Below the pieces are notes generated by a model that worked only from the letters and a program-made list of their open reading frames with translations, was not told where the DNA came from and ran no database searches. DNA of 21,297 bases from an uncultured Eubacteriales bacterium (GTDB lineage Bacteria; Bacillota; Clostridia; Oscillospirales; Butyricicoccaceae), in assembly GCA_934636325.1 (NCBI GenBank), contig CAKUAK010000064.1, positions 1 to 21,297 on the forward strand. The letters are read 5' to 3'. Shown here in pieces: positions 7,671-15,628 of this stretch. Numbering within the stretch: the stretch's first letter is position 1; every line of letters begins with the position of its first letter. A program made the position numbers and the translations under genes.

Positions 7671-8167
7671 TGAAGATCGCGGTTATGCCCGGCAGCTTTG
7701 ACCCGCTGACATACGGCCATGTCGATCTGGTCAGACGCACGGCGCGCCTATTTGACAGGGTGTTTGTCGTCGCCATGATAAACGACCAGAAAAAATATAT
7801 GTTTTCACCCGAAGAGAGGCTCGAGATCATGAGGTATGATCTTCAGGGGATCGAAAATGTGGAGATAGAGTTCTATGGCGGTATGCTTTATGATTATCTC
7901 GCCGAAAAGAAGGCGCAGGCCATTGTCAAGGGGATAAGGGACGCCGACGATACCGAATACGAGATATTCATGGCAAACTTCAATCGCGTGCATTATCCGG
8001 AGGCCGAGACCGTGCTGCTGCCGCCGCGTCATGGATTCGAGCGCATAAGCTCGTCTTATGTCAAAGAGAGATGCCGCAAGGGGCAGTCGCTTGAAGGGCT
8101 GGTCACAAAGCATACGGCGCAGATGCTTGTAAAGAAAATGGAGGGCGAAAAATGGCCGGAAACGTAA
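7670..8167 (+). CDS. coaD: phosphopantetheine adenylyltransferase CoaD
   Basis: CoaD transfers AMP from ATP to 4'-phosphopantetheine, the penultimate step of coenzyme A synthesis. The 165-residue protein is of standard length. The nucleotidyltransferase motif appears as GSFDPLTYGH (8-17, with the T-x-G-H at 14-17), followed by the KGIRDADDTEYE substrate-site segment and the C-terminal ISSSYVK at 126-132, corresponding to the ISSxxxK/R motif. The ATG overlaps the rsmD stop by one base; AGAGGG (7655-7660) is 9 bases upstream. An in-frame upstream extension from 7640 lies wholly inside rsmD and is not needed. Its end overlaps the next gene by 16 bases. Confidence 0.96.
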   Translation: MKIAVMPGSFDPLTYGHVDLVRRTARLFDRVFVVAMINDQKKYMFSPEERLEIMRYDLQGIENVEIEFYGGMLYDYLAEKKAQAIVKGIRDADDTEYEIFMANFNRVHYPEAETVLLPPRHGFERISSSYVKERCRKGQSLEGLVTKHTAQMLVKKMEGEKWPET

Positions 8168-8622
8168 TAGATGAACTTGTAAACACACTTTATGAAACGA
8201 TAGACGACGCCCCGGCGGTACCGCTGAGCGGCAAATGCATCATCGAGAGGGAGAAGGCCCTCGATATCCTTGAAGAGATAAGGGCCAATCTGCCCAGCGA
8301 GCTCAAGATGGCCAACGAGATCGTTGAAAAACGCAATGACTTTATCACCGCCGGCAAGAAGGAATATGACACAAAGATCAAGCAGGCCGAGGAGATGGCC
8401 AAGCAGAAGGTCAACGACCATGATATCGTCATCGAGGCCAGAAAGCGCGCCGCAGAGATAATCGCCAATGCCGAGAGCCGTTCAAAGGAGCTTATGGGCG
8501 CCGCCACGGCCTACTGCGAGGACGCCATGAAGCGCACAGAGGTCTCGATCGACCAGACCCTTGAGCAGATGAAGAGCACAAGGACACAGTTCATGTCGGC
8601 CATGAAGGAATACAAAAAATAA
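8152..8622 (+). CDS. uncharacterised coiled-coil protein (F0 subunit b-like)
   Basis: This 156-residue protein is very charged and almost entirely alpha-helical by composition. It has a short N-terminal segment (MAGNVIDELVNTLYETIDDA) and a continuous heptad-like region from about 35 to 150, rich in Glu, Lys, Ala and Gln. There is no signal peptide, membrane span or recognisable catalytic motif. The central part (IEARKRAAEIIANAESRSKEL) resembles stator-type coiled coils such as ATP synthase subunit b/E, which is how such proteins tend to be auto-named, but it lies nowhere near ATP synthase genes. I recall similar proteins next to coaD in other Clostridia, but cannot check. GGAGGG (8140-8145) is 6 bases before the ATG, within coaD, so the two are coupled. 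It is the last gene before the mraZ promoter region. Function unknown. Confidence 0.85.
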   Translation: MAGNVIDELVNTLYETIDDAPAVPLSGKCIIEREKALDILEEIRANLPSELKMANEIVEKRNDFITAGKKEYDTKIKQAEEMAKQKVNDHDIVIEARKRAAEIIANAESRSKELMGAATAYCEDAMKRTEVSIDQTLEQMKSTRTQFMSAMKEYKK

Positions 8623-8645
8623 CGCAGGGCAAAATATGCCTTGCG
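8623..8645 (+). other. hairpin directly after the coiled-coil gene stop
   Basis: CGCAGGGCA (8623-8631) pairs with TGCCTTGCG (8637-8645): nine pairs, one of them G-U, with a five-base loop. No T-run follows, so this alone is not an intrinsic terminator. It may protect the mRNA 3' end or act together with the next hairpin. Confidence 0.5.
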
Positions 8646-8673
8646 GGCGATATGCCAACGGGTCATATATGAG

Positions 8674-8711
8674 AGGGCTTTCCGTTTAAAGCGGGAGGCC
8701 CTTTGCTTTTT
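8674..8711 (+). terminator. probable intrinsic terminator before mraZ
   Basis: AGGGCTTTCCG (8674-8684) pairs with CGGGAGGCCCT (8692-8702) over eleven positions, two of them G-U, with loop TTTAAAG. The stem is followed by TTGCTTTTT. It separates the uvrC-rsmD-coaD unit from the division cluster. The T-run is interrupted, so efficiency is uncertain. Confidence 0.65.
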
Positions 8712-8806
8712 GCGAGAAAAACCGAACATATGTTTTTAATTCCGAAAAAGAGCGGTTTTTGCTCAAAAATTGCCATTTTTCCGCTGCAAAAATTCATATC
8801 TCACTA

Positions 8807-8835
8807 TTGATTTTTCTTTATACAGTTAGTATAAT
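8807..8835 (+). promoter_or_regulatory. sigma-A promoter of the dcw cluster (Pmra)
   Basis: TTGATT (8807-8812) and a perfect TATAAT (8830-8835) are separated by 17 bases. Transcription would start near 8842. Upstream, from about 8715 to 8806, the DNA holds alternating runs of five or so A or T, as in an UP element. Including the hairpins, promoter and leader, this fills the 281-base gap before mraZ. Confidence 0.88.
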
Positions 8836-8847
8836 TGAGATAAACAG

Positions 8848-8885
8848 TGGTGATTAGTGGCAGAATTGTCAAGATTGTGGTGGGA
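8848..8885 (+). promoter_or_regulatory. candidate MraZ operator: TGGNN repeats at 10-bp spacing
   Basis: TGGTG (8848), TGGCA (8858) and TGGTG (8878) lie on one 10-bp register, with a degenerate GTCAA at 8868 filling the gap. A TGGGA also occurs at 8881. E. coli MraZ binds TGGGN repeats separated by 5 bases, the same one-turn spacing. The array begins about six bases after the predicted transcription start, so bound MraZ could block its own operon. Confidence 0.6.
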
Positions 8886-8903
8886 AAGCGAGGTGTCGGC
8901 CCG

Positions 8904-9317
8904 GTGAGAGGTGAATATCCGCATGTGGTAGACGCTAAGGGCCGTATGATCTTTCCCGCAAAACTCAGAGAAGAGCTGGGCGAGGGATTTGTCATATTCA
9001 AGGGCCTCGACGGCTGTATCTGCGTTTTCTCTCACGACGACTGGCAGGCCTTTGAGAATCGCATCGCGTCGCTTCCCATAGCCAAGGCCAGAAAGCTCCA
9101 GCGCTTTTATTCGGCCAACTATGTCTGCGAGCCCGACAGCCAGGGCAGGATACTTCTTCCCCAGAGCCTGCGCACATACGCCGGGATAACCAAGGACGTC
9201 ATCGTCGCCGGCATACAGCGCCGCGCCGAGATATGGGACGCCGAAGAATGGCGCAAGTACAACGAAAAGGTCACCACCGATGATATAACCGAGATCATGG
9301 AAGAGGAGAATATATAA
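8904..9317 (+). CDS. mraZ: transcriptional regulator MraZ (GTG start)
   Basis: MraZ is a DNA-binding protein of the AbrB/SpoVT superfamily that represses the division and cell wall operon it heads. The 137-residue product shows the two tandem half-domains, with DAKGRMIFPAKLR near the start and DSQGRILLPQSLR in the second half, and FKGLDGCICVF between them. The start is the GTG that gives (M)RGEYPHVVDAKGR, matching the family N-terminus MxxGEYxHxxDxKGR; GAGGTG (8890-8895) is 8 bases upstream. The open frame continues back to a GTG at 8847, but that lies about five bases after the predicted transcript start and inside the operator repeats, so it is rejected. Confidence 0.95.
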   Translation: MRGEYPHVVDAKGRMIFPAKLREELGEGFVIFKGLDGCICVFSHDDWQAFENRIASLPIAKARKLQRFYSANYVCEPDSQGRILLPQSLRTYAGITKDVIVAGIQRRAEIWDAEEWRKYNEKVTTDDITEIMEEENI

Positions 9318-9318
9318 G

Positions 9319-10254
9319 ATGGAGTTTTCTCATATTCCTGTTCTCGCCGAAGAATGTATAATCGGTCTTGATATAAAGCCCGACGGCATATATGTCGACG
9401 GGACGACAGGCGGCGGCGGACATTCGTCCCTTATAGCCGCCAGGCTTTCCGAAAAAGGCAGGCTCATATGTCTCGACAGGGATTCCGACGCCCTTGAGGC
9501 GGCGGGAAAGAGGCTCGGGCCCCTCGGGAAAAACATAACCTTTGTGCAGGATAATTTCTGCAATGTAAAACAGATATTAAAGAACCTCGATATCCCGGCG
9601 AGAGACGGGCTACTGTTCGACCACGGCGTGTCGAGCTATCAGCTCGACAACGGCGAGAGGGGTTTTTCATATATGACCGACGCTCCGCTGGATATGCGGA
9701 TGGATCGGCGTCAGGAGCTCGACGCACGGCAGGTGGTCAATACCTACAGCCGGGACGAGTTGAAGATGATAATTTCGACCTATGGCGAAGAACGCTTTGC
9801 CGGCGCGATAGCCTCGGCAATATGCCGCCGGCGCGAGCAGCAGCCCATCGAGACGACGCTGGAGCTGTGCGACGTTATTAAAAGCGCCATGCCGGCGTCG
9901 GCCAAGAGAGAAAAGCAGCACCCGGCCAAAAGGACCTTTCAGGCCATAAGGATAGAGGTCAACGGCGAGCTGGCCGCCGTCGAACAGGCGGTAAAGGATG
10001 CCGTCGAGTGTCTGGCCCCGGGCGGAAGGATAGACGTCATCAGCTTCCACTCGCTGGAGGACAGGATAGTAAAAAGGGCGTTTGCGTCGCTGGCACAGGG
10101 ATGCACCTGCCCCAAGAGCTTTCCCGTATGCATATGCGGGAACAAGCCGAAGATAAAGCTTATATCAAAGGGCGTTATTACGGCGTCGGAGGAAGAACTC
10201 GAAAGCAATCCCCGGTCGCGCAGCGCCAAGCTCAGGATAGCCGAAAAAATATGA
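9319..10254 (+). CDS. rsmH: 16S rRNA (cytosine1402-N4)-methyltransferase RsmH
   Basis: RsmH (MraW) methylates N4 of C1402 in the ribosomal P site using SAM, and is the usual second gene of dcw clusters. The 311-residue protein has the normal length. It begins EFSHIPVLAEECI, with the SAM motif VDGTTGGGGHS at about 26-36, ICLDRDSDAL as motif II, and RGFSYMTDAPLDMRMD. The C-terminal part has KRTFQAIRIEVNGEL and ISFHSLEDRIVK, both characteristic. A pair of CxC-type cysteines (CTCPKSFPVCICG) precedes the end, as in many Clostridia. The segment usually read as LxDLGVSS is LFDHGVSS here, keeping the Asp. GAGGAG (9303-9308) precedes the ATG by 10 bases; mraZ ends one base before it. Confidence 0.96.
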   Translation: MEFSHIPVLAEECIIGLDIKPDGIYVDGTTGGGGHSSLIAARLSEKGRLICLDRDSDALEAAGKRLGPLGKNITFVQDNFCNVKQILKNLDIPARDGLLFDHGVSSYQLDNGERGFSYMTDAPLDMRMDRRQELDARQVVNTYSRDELKMIISTYGEERFAGAIASAICRRREQQPIETTLELCDVIKSAMPASAKREKQHPAKRTFQAIRIEVNGELAAVEQAVKDAVECLAPGGRIDVISFHSLEDRIVKRAFASLAQGCTCPKSFPVCICGNKPKIKLISKGVITASEEELESNPRSRSAKLRIAEKI

Positions 10255-10286
10255 TCGGCCACGAAGGCCGGAGGGAAGTATAGCAA

Positions 10287-10781
10287 ATGGCATATTTGGG
10301 ACAGTCAACAGCGGCTGAAAAAAGGGAAGAGTACGAGGTAATAAAGCCGGCCAAAACAGGCATTACTGCTTTGCCGGAAAATAAAAACGCGAAAAAGCCG
10401 GAGGCCAAAAGGGTGCCCTATGTCAAATATGGGCTTATGGCCGCCTGTGTTTTTGCCATGCTCATGTGTATGCTGACAAGCTACAGCAAGGTGGCGCAGC
10501 TGACCGTCGAGGCCGATAAGATGCGCACCCAGCTGGCCGAGCTCAAGAGCGACGCCAACGCTTTGGATGCCAAAAAAGAGCAGCGCTTCAACCTCGAATA
10601 TGTCGAGGATGTCGCCGTGAATCAGCTGGGCATGGTCAAACAGGATAAAAACCAGATCACATATATCGCCATATCCAATCCCGAAAAGATCACTATCGCC
10701 GCCGACGCGGAAAGTGACAGCTCGGGCATCGTCGCGGCGATAGTCAAGAGCTTCAATGCCGTTGTGGAATATCTCAATTGA
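10287..10781 (+). CDS. ftsL: cell division protein FtsL
   Basis: FtsL is a bitopic membrane protein that forms the FtsQLB (DivIB-FtsL-DivIC) complex and activates FtsWI at the septum. Sequence conservation is low, so the call rests on architecture and position between rsmH and the transpeptidase gene. The 164-residue product has a basic cytoplasmic N-terminus, one membrane span at about 46-65, an extracytoplasmic coiled coil from about 66 to 100, and the motif EYVEDVAVNQLGMVKQDKNQITYI, typical of FtsL/DivIC. A C-terminal extension of about 35 residues follows. GGAGGG (10270-10275) lies 11 bases before the ATG, a slightly long spacing. A gap of 127 bases with a GC-rich hairpin separates it from the next gene. 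Confidence 0.85.
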   Translation: MAYLGQSTAAEKREEYEVIKPAKTGITALPENKNAKKPEAKRVPYVKYGLMAACVFAMLMCMLTSYSKVAQLTVEADKMRTQLAELKSDANALDAKKEQRFNLEYVEDVAVNQLGMVKQDKNQITYIAISNPEKITIAADAESDSSGIVAAIVKSFNAVVEYLN

Positions 10782-10802
10782 CGGCGATATATAAATTAAC
10801 AG

Positions 10803-10825
10803 GGCTTCCGGCATGGCCGGAGGCC
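10803..10825 (+). other. GC-rich hairpin between ftsL and the PBP gene
   Basis: GGCTTCCGGC (10803-10812) pairs with GCCGGAGGCC (10816-10825) over ten positions, one of them T-G, with the three-base loop ATG. No T-run follows. It could be a transcript-stabilising or pausing hairpin in the leader of the PBP gene. The ATG at 10813 lies in its loop and is an unlikely start. Confidence 0.6.
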
Positions 10826-10908
10826 GCGTGCTTACAGAAAGGGGCGGGGAAAGGCTTCGGCCGATTACTTGCTCCGGTTTTTTCGTTGAGACTCCCCGGA
10901 GGAGAGAT

Positions 10909-13131
10909 ATGCAGAAAAAAGCAGACGCCTCCATGCGCAAAAGGCTGCGTTTTGTCGCTGCTGTTTTGGGTGTGGTGTGTTTTATAGTTCTGGCGGGCAA
11001 GATCTTCTATTTGCAGGTCGTCAAATATGACGATTATCAGCAGCGCGCCATAAGCCAGCAGACAAGGGATAAGACCATCAAGGCGGCCAGAGGCACGATC
11101 TATGACCGCAATCTCAAGCCGCTGGCCATAAGCGCCGGAACAGAGATGGTGACCCTCGAGGCCGTCAAGATCAAGGACGAGGAGCAGGGAAAGCTGATCG
11201 CCAAAACCCTCAGCGAGATACTCGAGCTCGATTATGACAGCGTGCTTGCCAAGGTCGAGGCCAAGAGCACCTATGCCGTCATCAAGAAAAATGTTGAAAA
11301 AGACGTGGCCGACAAGGTGCGCGCCTTTGTTTCGGAAAACAAGCTGGATTCGATATACATGGTCGACGATACCACGCGGTATTACCCCTACGGTAATTTT
11401 CTTTCACATACGCTGGGCTTCGTCGGATCGGACAGCCAGGGCCTTTACGGCCTCGAGGCCTATTACGACGATGTGCTCAACGGTGTCGACGGAAGGGTCA
11501 TCAAGGCGACCAACGCAAAGGGCGGCGAGATGCCCTTTGAATACGAGATGTATTATGACGCCCAGGACGGCAGCAGCCTTGTCCTGACCATCGACGAGGT
11601 CATACAGCACTATCTCGAAAAGAACCTTGAGATGGCCTATGCCGACAATAAGGTCGCCGATCATGTCACCGGCATCGTCATGGATGTCAACACCGGCGCG
11701 ATACTGGCCATGGCCAATAAGCCGGATTTTGACCTCAATGACGCCTTTACCATCGTTGACGAGGCCGAGGCCGAGCGTATTTCAAAAATAGAGGATAGCG
11801 AACAGCGCAGCAAGGAGCGCAGCAATGTACTGACCTCCCAGTGGCTCAACAGCGCCGTTACATACGCATATTACCCCGGTTCGACCTTTAAGATAATAAC
11901 GGCGTCGTCGGCGCTGGAGGAGAAGCTGGTCTCGACCTCTTCATCCTTCTATTGCCCCGGCTACCGTCAGGTAAGGGACTGGAAGATCAACTGCTGGAAA
12001 ACGGCGGGGCACGGGAGCGAGACCCTTGTCGACGCCATAAAGAACTCATGCAACCCGGCTTTTATGGAGATCGGCGCAAAGCTGGGCATCAGCACATTCT
12101 ATAAATATTTCAGGGCCTTCGGCCTCAATGAAAAGACAGGGATAGATCTGCCGGGAGAGGTGTCCGGCAGTTTCTGGGATGTAAATAAGATGTCGGAGGT
12201 CGACCTCGCCGTAGCCAGCTTCGGACAGAACTTCGAGATAACCCCGCTCCAGCTTATCACGGCCGTATCAGCCGTCGCCAACGGCGGCAGCCTTGTGACA
12301 CCTCATCTGGTCGAACGGGTCGTCGATTCCGACGGCAATACCGTCTCGACGACCAGCACGAATGTCGTGCGTCAGGTCATATCGGAAGAGACCTCCGATC
12401 TGATGTGTGATATACTTGAAGACGTCGTGGCCACCGGTACCGGCAAAAACGCTTATGTCGCAGGATATCGCGTCGCCGGCAAGACAGGCACGACCGAAAA
12501 GATAGCAAAGCAGAACGTGACGGGCAGAGATGATCTGCGCATATCCTCTTTCATCGCCTTTGCCCCGGCCGACGATCCTCAGATCGCCGTGTTGGTGCTG
12601 CTCGACGAGCCGACGGTATATCCCGTCACCGGCGGCATCACCGTCGCGCCGGTCATCAGGCGCATCATGGAAGATGTCCTGCCCTATCTTGAGATAGAGC
12701 CGCAGTATACCGAAGAGGAACAGAAGAAGCTGGATACCACCGTTCCCAACCTGACCGGCATGACCAAGGCCCAGGCCGAAGCAGCGCTCCAGTCGGCCGG
12801 ACTTTCGGTCCGCGTCGTCGGAAGCGGCGAGACCGTCACGGCCCAGATACCGGCCTATTCGGCGACGGTATCGCGTTCATCGACCGTCATAATCTATATG
12901 GGTCAGGATGCACCGAACGATATGGTGACCGTGCCCGATCTCTCGGGCCTCGGCGTTTCGGCCGTAAAGAGCAGGCTGGCGTCGGCGGGGCTTTATTACA
13001 AGAGCTCCGGCACGGAATACGCCAGCGGCAATATCGCCGCAAGGCGTCAGGATATCGCCGCCGGGACTGAAGTGCCGGTGGGTACGGTCATCGACGTAGA
13101 GTTCAGCGATCTTAACCAGACTTCACAGTAA
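10909..13131 (+). CDS. class B penicillin-binding protein with PASTA domains (FtsI/SpoVD family)
   Basis: This septal peptidoglycan transpeptidase cross-links new glycan at division, or in spore cortex if it is SpoVD. The 740-residue product has one membrane anchor (about 13-31) and the dimerisation motif RGTIYDRN at 61-68. The transpeptidase site follows, with active Ser325 in STFK (325-328), S380-C-N382 and KTG at 525-527. Two PASTA domains follow at about 610-664 and 673-735. PASTA repeats occur in both PbpB and SpoVD of Bacillota, so paralog identity is left open. As the only such gene between ftsL and murE it is probably the divisome enzyme, partner of FtsW. GGAGGAGA (10898-10905) is correctly placed for the ATG at 10909; the longer frame from 10813 has no such site. 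Confidence 0.94.
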   Translation: MQKKADASMRKRLRFVAAVLGVVCFIVLAGKIFYLQVVKYDDYQQRAISQQTRDKTIKAARGTIYDRNLKPLAISAGTEMVTLEAVKIKDEEQGKLIAKTLSEILELDYDSVLAKVEAKSTYAVIKKNVEKDVADKVRAFVSENKLDSIYMVDDTTRYYPYGNFLSHTLGFVGSDSQGLYGLEAYYDDVLNGVDGRVIKATNAKGGEMPFEYEMYYDAQDGSSLVLTIDEVIQHYLEKNLEMAYADNKVADHVTGIVMDVNTGAILAMANKPDFDLNDAFTIVDEAEAERISKIEDSEQRSKERSNVLTSQWLNSAVTYAYYPGSTFKIITASSALEEKLVSTSSSFYCPGYRQVRDWKINCWKTAGHGSETLVDAIKNSCNPAFMEIGAKLGISTFYKYFRAFGLNEKTGIDLPGEVSGSFWDVNKMSEVDLAVASFGQNFEITPLQLITAVSAVANGGSLVTPHLVERVVDSDGNTVSTTSTNVVRQVISEETSDLMCDILEDVVATGTGKNAYVAGYRVAGKTGTTEKIAKQNVTGRDDLRISSFIAFAPADDPQIAVLVLLDEPTVYPVTGGITVAPVIRRIMEDVLPYLEIEPQYTEEEQKKLDTTVPNLTGMTKAQAEAALQSAGLSVRVVGSGETVTAQIPAYSATVSRSSTVIIYMGQDAPNDMVTVPDLSGLGVSAVKSRLASAGLYYKSSGTEYASGNIAARRQDIAAGTEVPVGTVIDVEFSDLNQTSQ

Positions 13132-13148
13132 AAAAGGGGCTGCCGAAA

Positions 13149-14600
13149 ATGAAGCTGAAAGAGCTTTTGACAGGAACAGATATAATAGATTCCAATGCCG
13201 ACATGGAGCTCGACATCTCGTCGGTGTGCTACGATTCACGCAGCGCCGGGCCCGGCAGCCTCTTTGTCGCCATAAGGGGCTTCAAGACCGACGGACATAA
13301 ATATATAAGCTCGGCCCGCGGGCTGGGCGCGGCGGCCGCCGTTGTCGAGGAGGCCCCGCAGGGGGTCGATATCCCATATATCGTCGTTAATGACAGCCGC
13401 AAGGCTCTGGCGCGCATCGCGGCAGTTTATTTCGGTCATCCCGAAAAGAAGGCCGTCATAGTCGGGGTTACCGGCACCAACGGAAAGACGACCGTGACCA
13501 ACCTCATAAAGGGTGTTCTCGAGGATCAGGGGTATAAATGCGGTTTGGTCGGCACCAACGGCAATATGATCGGGGACGAGCTGATGGAGACCGAGCGCAC
13601 GACGCCGGAATCCTTCGAGCTGTTCAGGCTGTTCGCGCAGATGGCCGATAAGGGCTGCCAATATATAATAATGGAGGTCTCCTCCCACTCGCTGGCCCTC
13701 GACAGGGTATACGGCATAGAGTTTGCCACGGCCGTATTCACCAACCTGACCCAGGATCATCTTGATTTTCACCATACGATGGAGGAATATGCCGCGGCCA
13801 AAGCCATGCTCTTTGACCGCTGCCGCAGCGCCGTCATCAATATCGACGACAGCTATTCGGGTGTCATGATGGCCGGGTCGTGCGAAAATAAGATAACATA
13901 TTCCGCAAAAGATCCCTCGGCCGGGCTTTATGCCTCGAATATAGATCTTGAGATAAGCGGGATTTCCTTTGACCTTGTGCATAAAGAGGAGACACGAAGG
14001 GTGCGCCTTGCGATACCCGGCATGTTCTCTGTTTATAACGCTCTGGCGGCGCTGGGCTGCCTTTATGAGCTTGGAATAGAGCTTGACAGGGCGATAGCCT
14101 CGTTGGCCAAGGCTCACGGAGTAAAGGGCCGCGCGCAGGTCGTTCCCACAGGGACAGATTATACGGTCCTGCTCGATTACGCCCATACGCCCGACGGCGT
14201 GAGCAATATACTCAAGGCCGCCCGCGGCTTTGCGCCCGGAAGGGTGGTCGCCATATTCGGCTGCGGCGGAGACAGGGACAAGACAAAACGCCCCATCATG
14301 GGCGAGCTTGCAGGCCAGCTGGCCGATTTCTGTGTCGTCACCAGCGATAACCCGAGAAGCGAAGAGCCGATGGAGATCATAGGCGAGATACTGCCGGGGG
14401 TCGAAAAGACGGGATGCCCCTTTACCGTCATAGAGGACCGGCGTGCCGCCATACGATATGCCCTTGATAACGCCAAAAAGGGCGACGTCATCGTCCTGAT
14501 GGGCAAGGGACATGAAAATTATCAGGAGATAAAAGGCGTCAAGCATCACCTCGACGAGTACGAAGAGGTTATGGCCTATTTCAAAGGAACGACAAAATAA
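13149..14600 (+). CDS. murE: UDP-MurNAc-tripeptide synthetase MurE (meso-diaminopimelate type)
   Basis: MurE adds the third residue of the peptidoglycan stem peptide in the cytoplasm. The 483-residue enzyme has the Mur ligase layout: an N-terminal UDP-binding domain with SSVCYDSR (24-31), the ATP loop GTNGKTT at 109-115, the central METERTTPES substrate segment, HTPDGV in the C-terminal domain, and the amino-acid selectivity motif DNPR at 400-403 followed by SEEP. DNPR indicates meso-diaminopimelate rather than lysine as substrate. The gene follows the PBP gene by 17 bases, with AAGGGG (13134-13139) 9 bases before the ATG. murF, the usual next gene, is not present; mraY follows after 30 bases. 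Confidence 0.96.
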   Translation: MKLKELLTGTDIIDSNADMELDISSVCYDSRSAGPGSLFVAIRGFKTDGHKYISSARGLGAAAAVVEEAPQGVDIPYIVVNDSRKALARIAAVYFGHPEKKAVIVGVTGTNGKTTVTNLIKGVLEDQGYKCGLVGTNGNMIGDELMETERTTPESFELFRLFAQMADKGCQYIIMEVSSHSLALDRVYGIEFATAVFTNLTQDHLDFHHTMEEYAAAKAMLFDRCRSAVINIDDSYSGVMMAGSCENKITYSAKDPSAGLYASNIDLEISGISFDLVHKEETRRVRLAIPGMFSVYNALAALGCLYELGIELDRAIASLAKAHGVKGRAQVVPTGTDYTVLLDYAHTPDGVSNILKAARGFAPGRVVAIFGCGGDRDKTKRPIMGELAGQLADFCVVTSDNPRSEEPMEIIGEILPGVEKTGCPFTVIEDRRAAIRYALDNAKKGDVIVLMGKGHENYQEIKGVKHHLDEYEEVMAYFKGTTK

Positions 14601-14630
14601 GGGACATATCCCCCGTGGGAGGAAGAATAC

Positions 14631-15608
14631 ATGATCGCTATTGTTTTCGGCGCGGCTGCGGCCTTTGCCACAGCGGCACTCATCGGATGGCCGGTCATCC
14701 GCATGCTGGCAAGGATGAAGTTCGGCCAGAAGATACTCGAAGACGGCCCCACCTGGCATAAAAACAAGCAGAATACGCCGACCATGGGCGGTCTTATATT
14801 TATTGCGGGTATAGCCGTTCCGGTCATCATCTGCCTGCCCGCCATGATAAGCGCGGGGGAATACAGGCCGCTTCTGATGCTCTGCCTTTCGCTGGTCTTT
14901 GGCGCGATAGGATTTGTCGACGACTATACAAAGATAAAAAAGAAGCAGAACAAGGGTCTTACGGCAAAGCAGAAGCTGATGCTTCAGATAGCCGCGTCGG
15001 CGCTTTTCATAACCGTCATGCGGACGATGGGATATCTCGAGCCCGAGCTTTACATACCCTTTGTCAATGTGACCGTCAACATAAGCTGGTGGATATATCT
15101 TCTCTTTTCGGTGTTCGTTATCGTCGGATGCGATAACGCCGTCAATCTGACCGACGGCATCGACGGCCTGTGCGCCTCGGTGACCGCCGTGGTGGCCGCG
15201 TTTTTCAGCGGTGTGTTCCTCTATATGGACAGCCCGGCCCGCCTTTTTGCCGGCGCGCTGTTCGGCGCCCTTGCCGGATTTCTGATCTATAACCATTTCC
15301 CGGCGAAAGTATTTATGGGCGACACAGGCTCGCTCTTTCTCGGCGGCGCTGTATGCGCCATGGCCTATGCCTGCAATATGCCGGTGATACTCGTGCCGGT
15401 CGGCATCATATATATAGCAGAGACCCTTTCCGATATAATCCAGGTGGTCTATTTCAAGGCGACCCACGGAAAGCGCTTCTTCAAAATGGCGCCTGTCCAC
15501 CATCATTTTGAGATGTGCGGCTGGAGCGAAAGAAAGATCGTCGCCGTCTTTTCGGGCGTCACGGCGGTAATGTGTCTCATAAGCTATCTTGGCATAACAT
15601 CCCTTTAA
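14631..15608 (+). CDS. mraY: phospho-N-acetylmuramoyl-pentapeptide transferase MraY
   Basis: MraY is the integral membrane enzyme that moves phospho-MurNAc-pentapeptide onto undecaprenyl phosphate to make lipid I. The 325-residue protein has about ten hydrophobic spans. All family landmarks are present: KxxTPTMGG near the start (about 46-54), FVDDYTK with D97 and D98, NLTDGIDGL at 172-180, MGDTGSL at 229-235 and the MAPVHHHFE loop with His290-292. GGAGGA (14618-14623) lies 7 bases before the ATG. It is placed directly after murE and directly before ftsW, so the usual murF and murD are both missing around it. Confidence 0.97.
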   Translation: MIAIVFGAAAAFATAALIGWPVIRMLARMKFGQKILEDGPTWHKNKQNTPTMGGLIFIAGIAVPVIICLPAMISAGEYRPLLMLCLSLVFGAIGFVDDYTKIKKKQNKGLTAKQKLMLQIAASALFITVMRTMGYLEPELYIPFVNVTVNISWWIYLLFSVFVIVGCDNAVNLTDGIDGLCASVTAVVAAFFSGVFLYMDSPARLFAGALFGALAGFLIYNHFPAKVFMGDTGSLFLGGAVCAMAYACNMPVILVPVGIIYIAETLSDIIQVVYFKATHGKRFFKMAPVHHHFEMCGWSERKIVAVFSGVTAVMCLISYLGITSL

Positions 15609-15621
15609 CAGATGCGGATGC

Positions 15622-15628
15622 GGAGGTG
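15622..15628 (+). promoter_or_regulatory. strong Shine-Dalgarno GGAGGTG that bears on the ftsW start
   Basis: GGAGGTG is an excellent match to the 16S rRNA 3' end, 13 bases after the mraY stop. No ATG, GTG or TTG lies 5 to 10 bases downstream in the ftsW frame. The only in-frame start-like codons nearby are the GTG at 15626, which is part of the site itself, and an ATA at 15635, 8 bases after GGAGG. Confidence 0.7.

Noticed and set aside
8717..8760. AAAAACCG...CGGTTTTT inverted repeat as another terminator
   Set aside because: The arms are short and 28 bases apart, and the DNA here is a series of A and T runs where such pairs arise by chance. An UP-element-like role is a simpler reading.
8847..8903. 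MraZ start at GTG 8847
   Set aside because: It is about five bases from the predicted transcription start and within the operator repeats; the family N-terminus begins at GTG 8904.
10813..10908. N-terminal extension of the PBP gene starting at ATG 10813
   Set aside because: That ATG is in the loop of a hairpin with no ribosome-binding site, and the extra 32 residues do not resemble the family. GGAGGAGA is placed for ATG 10909.
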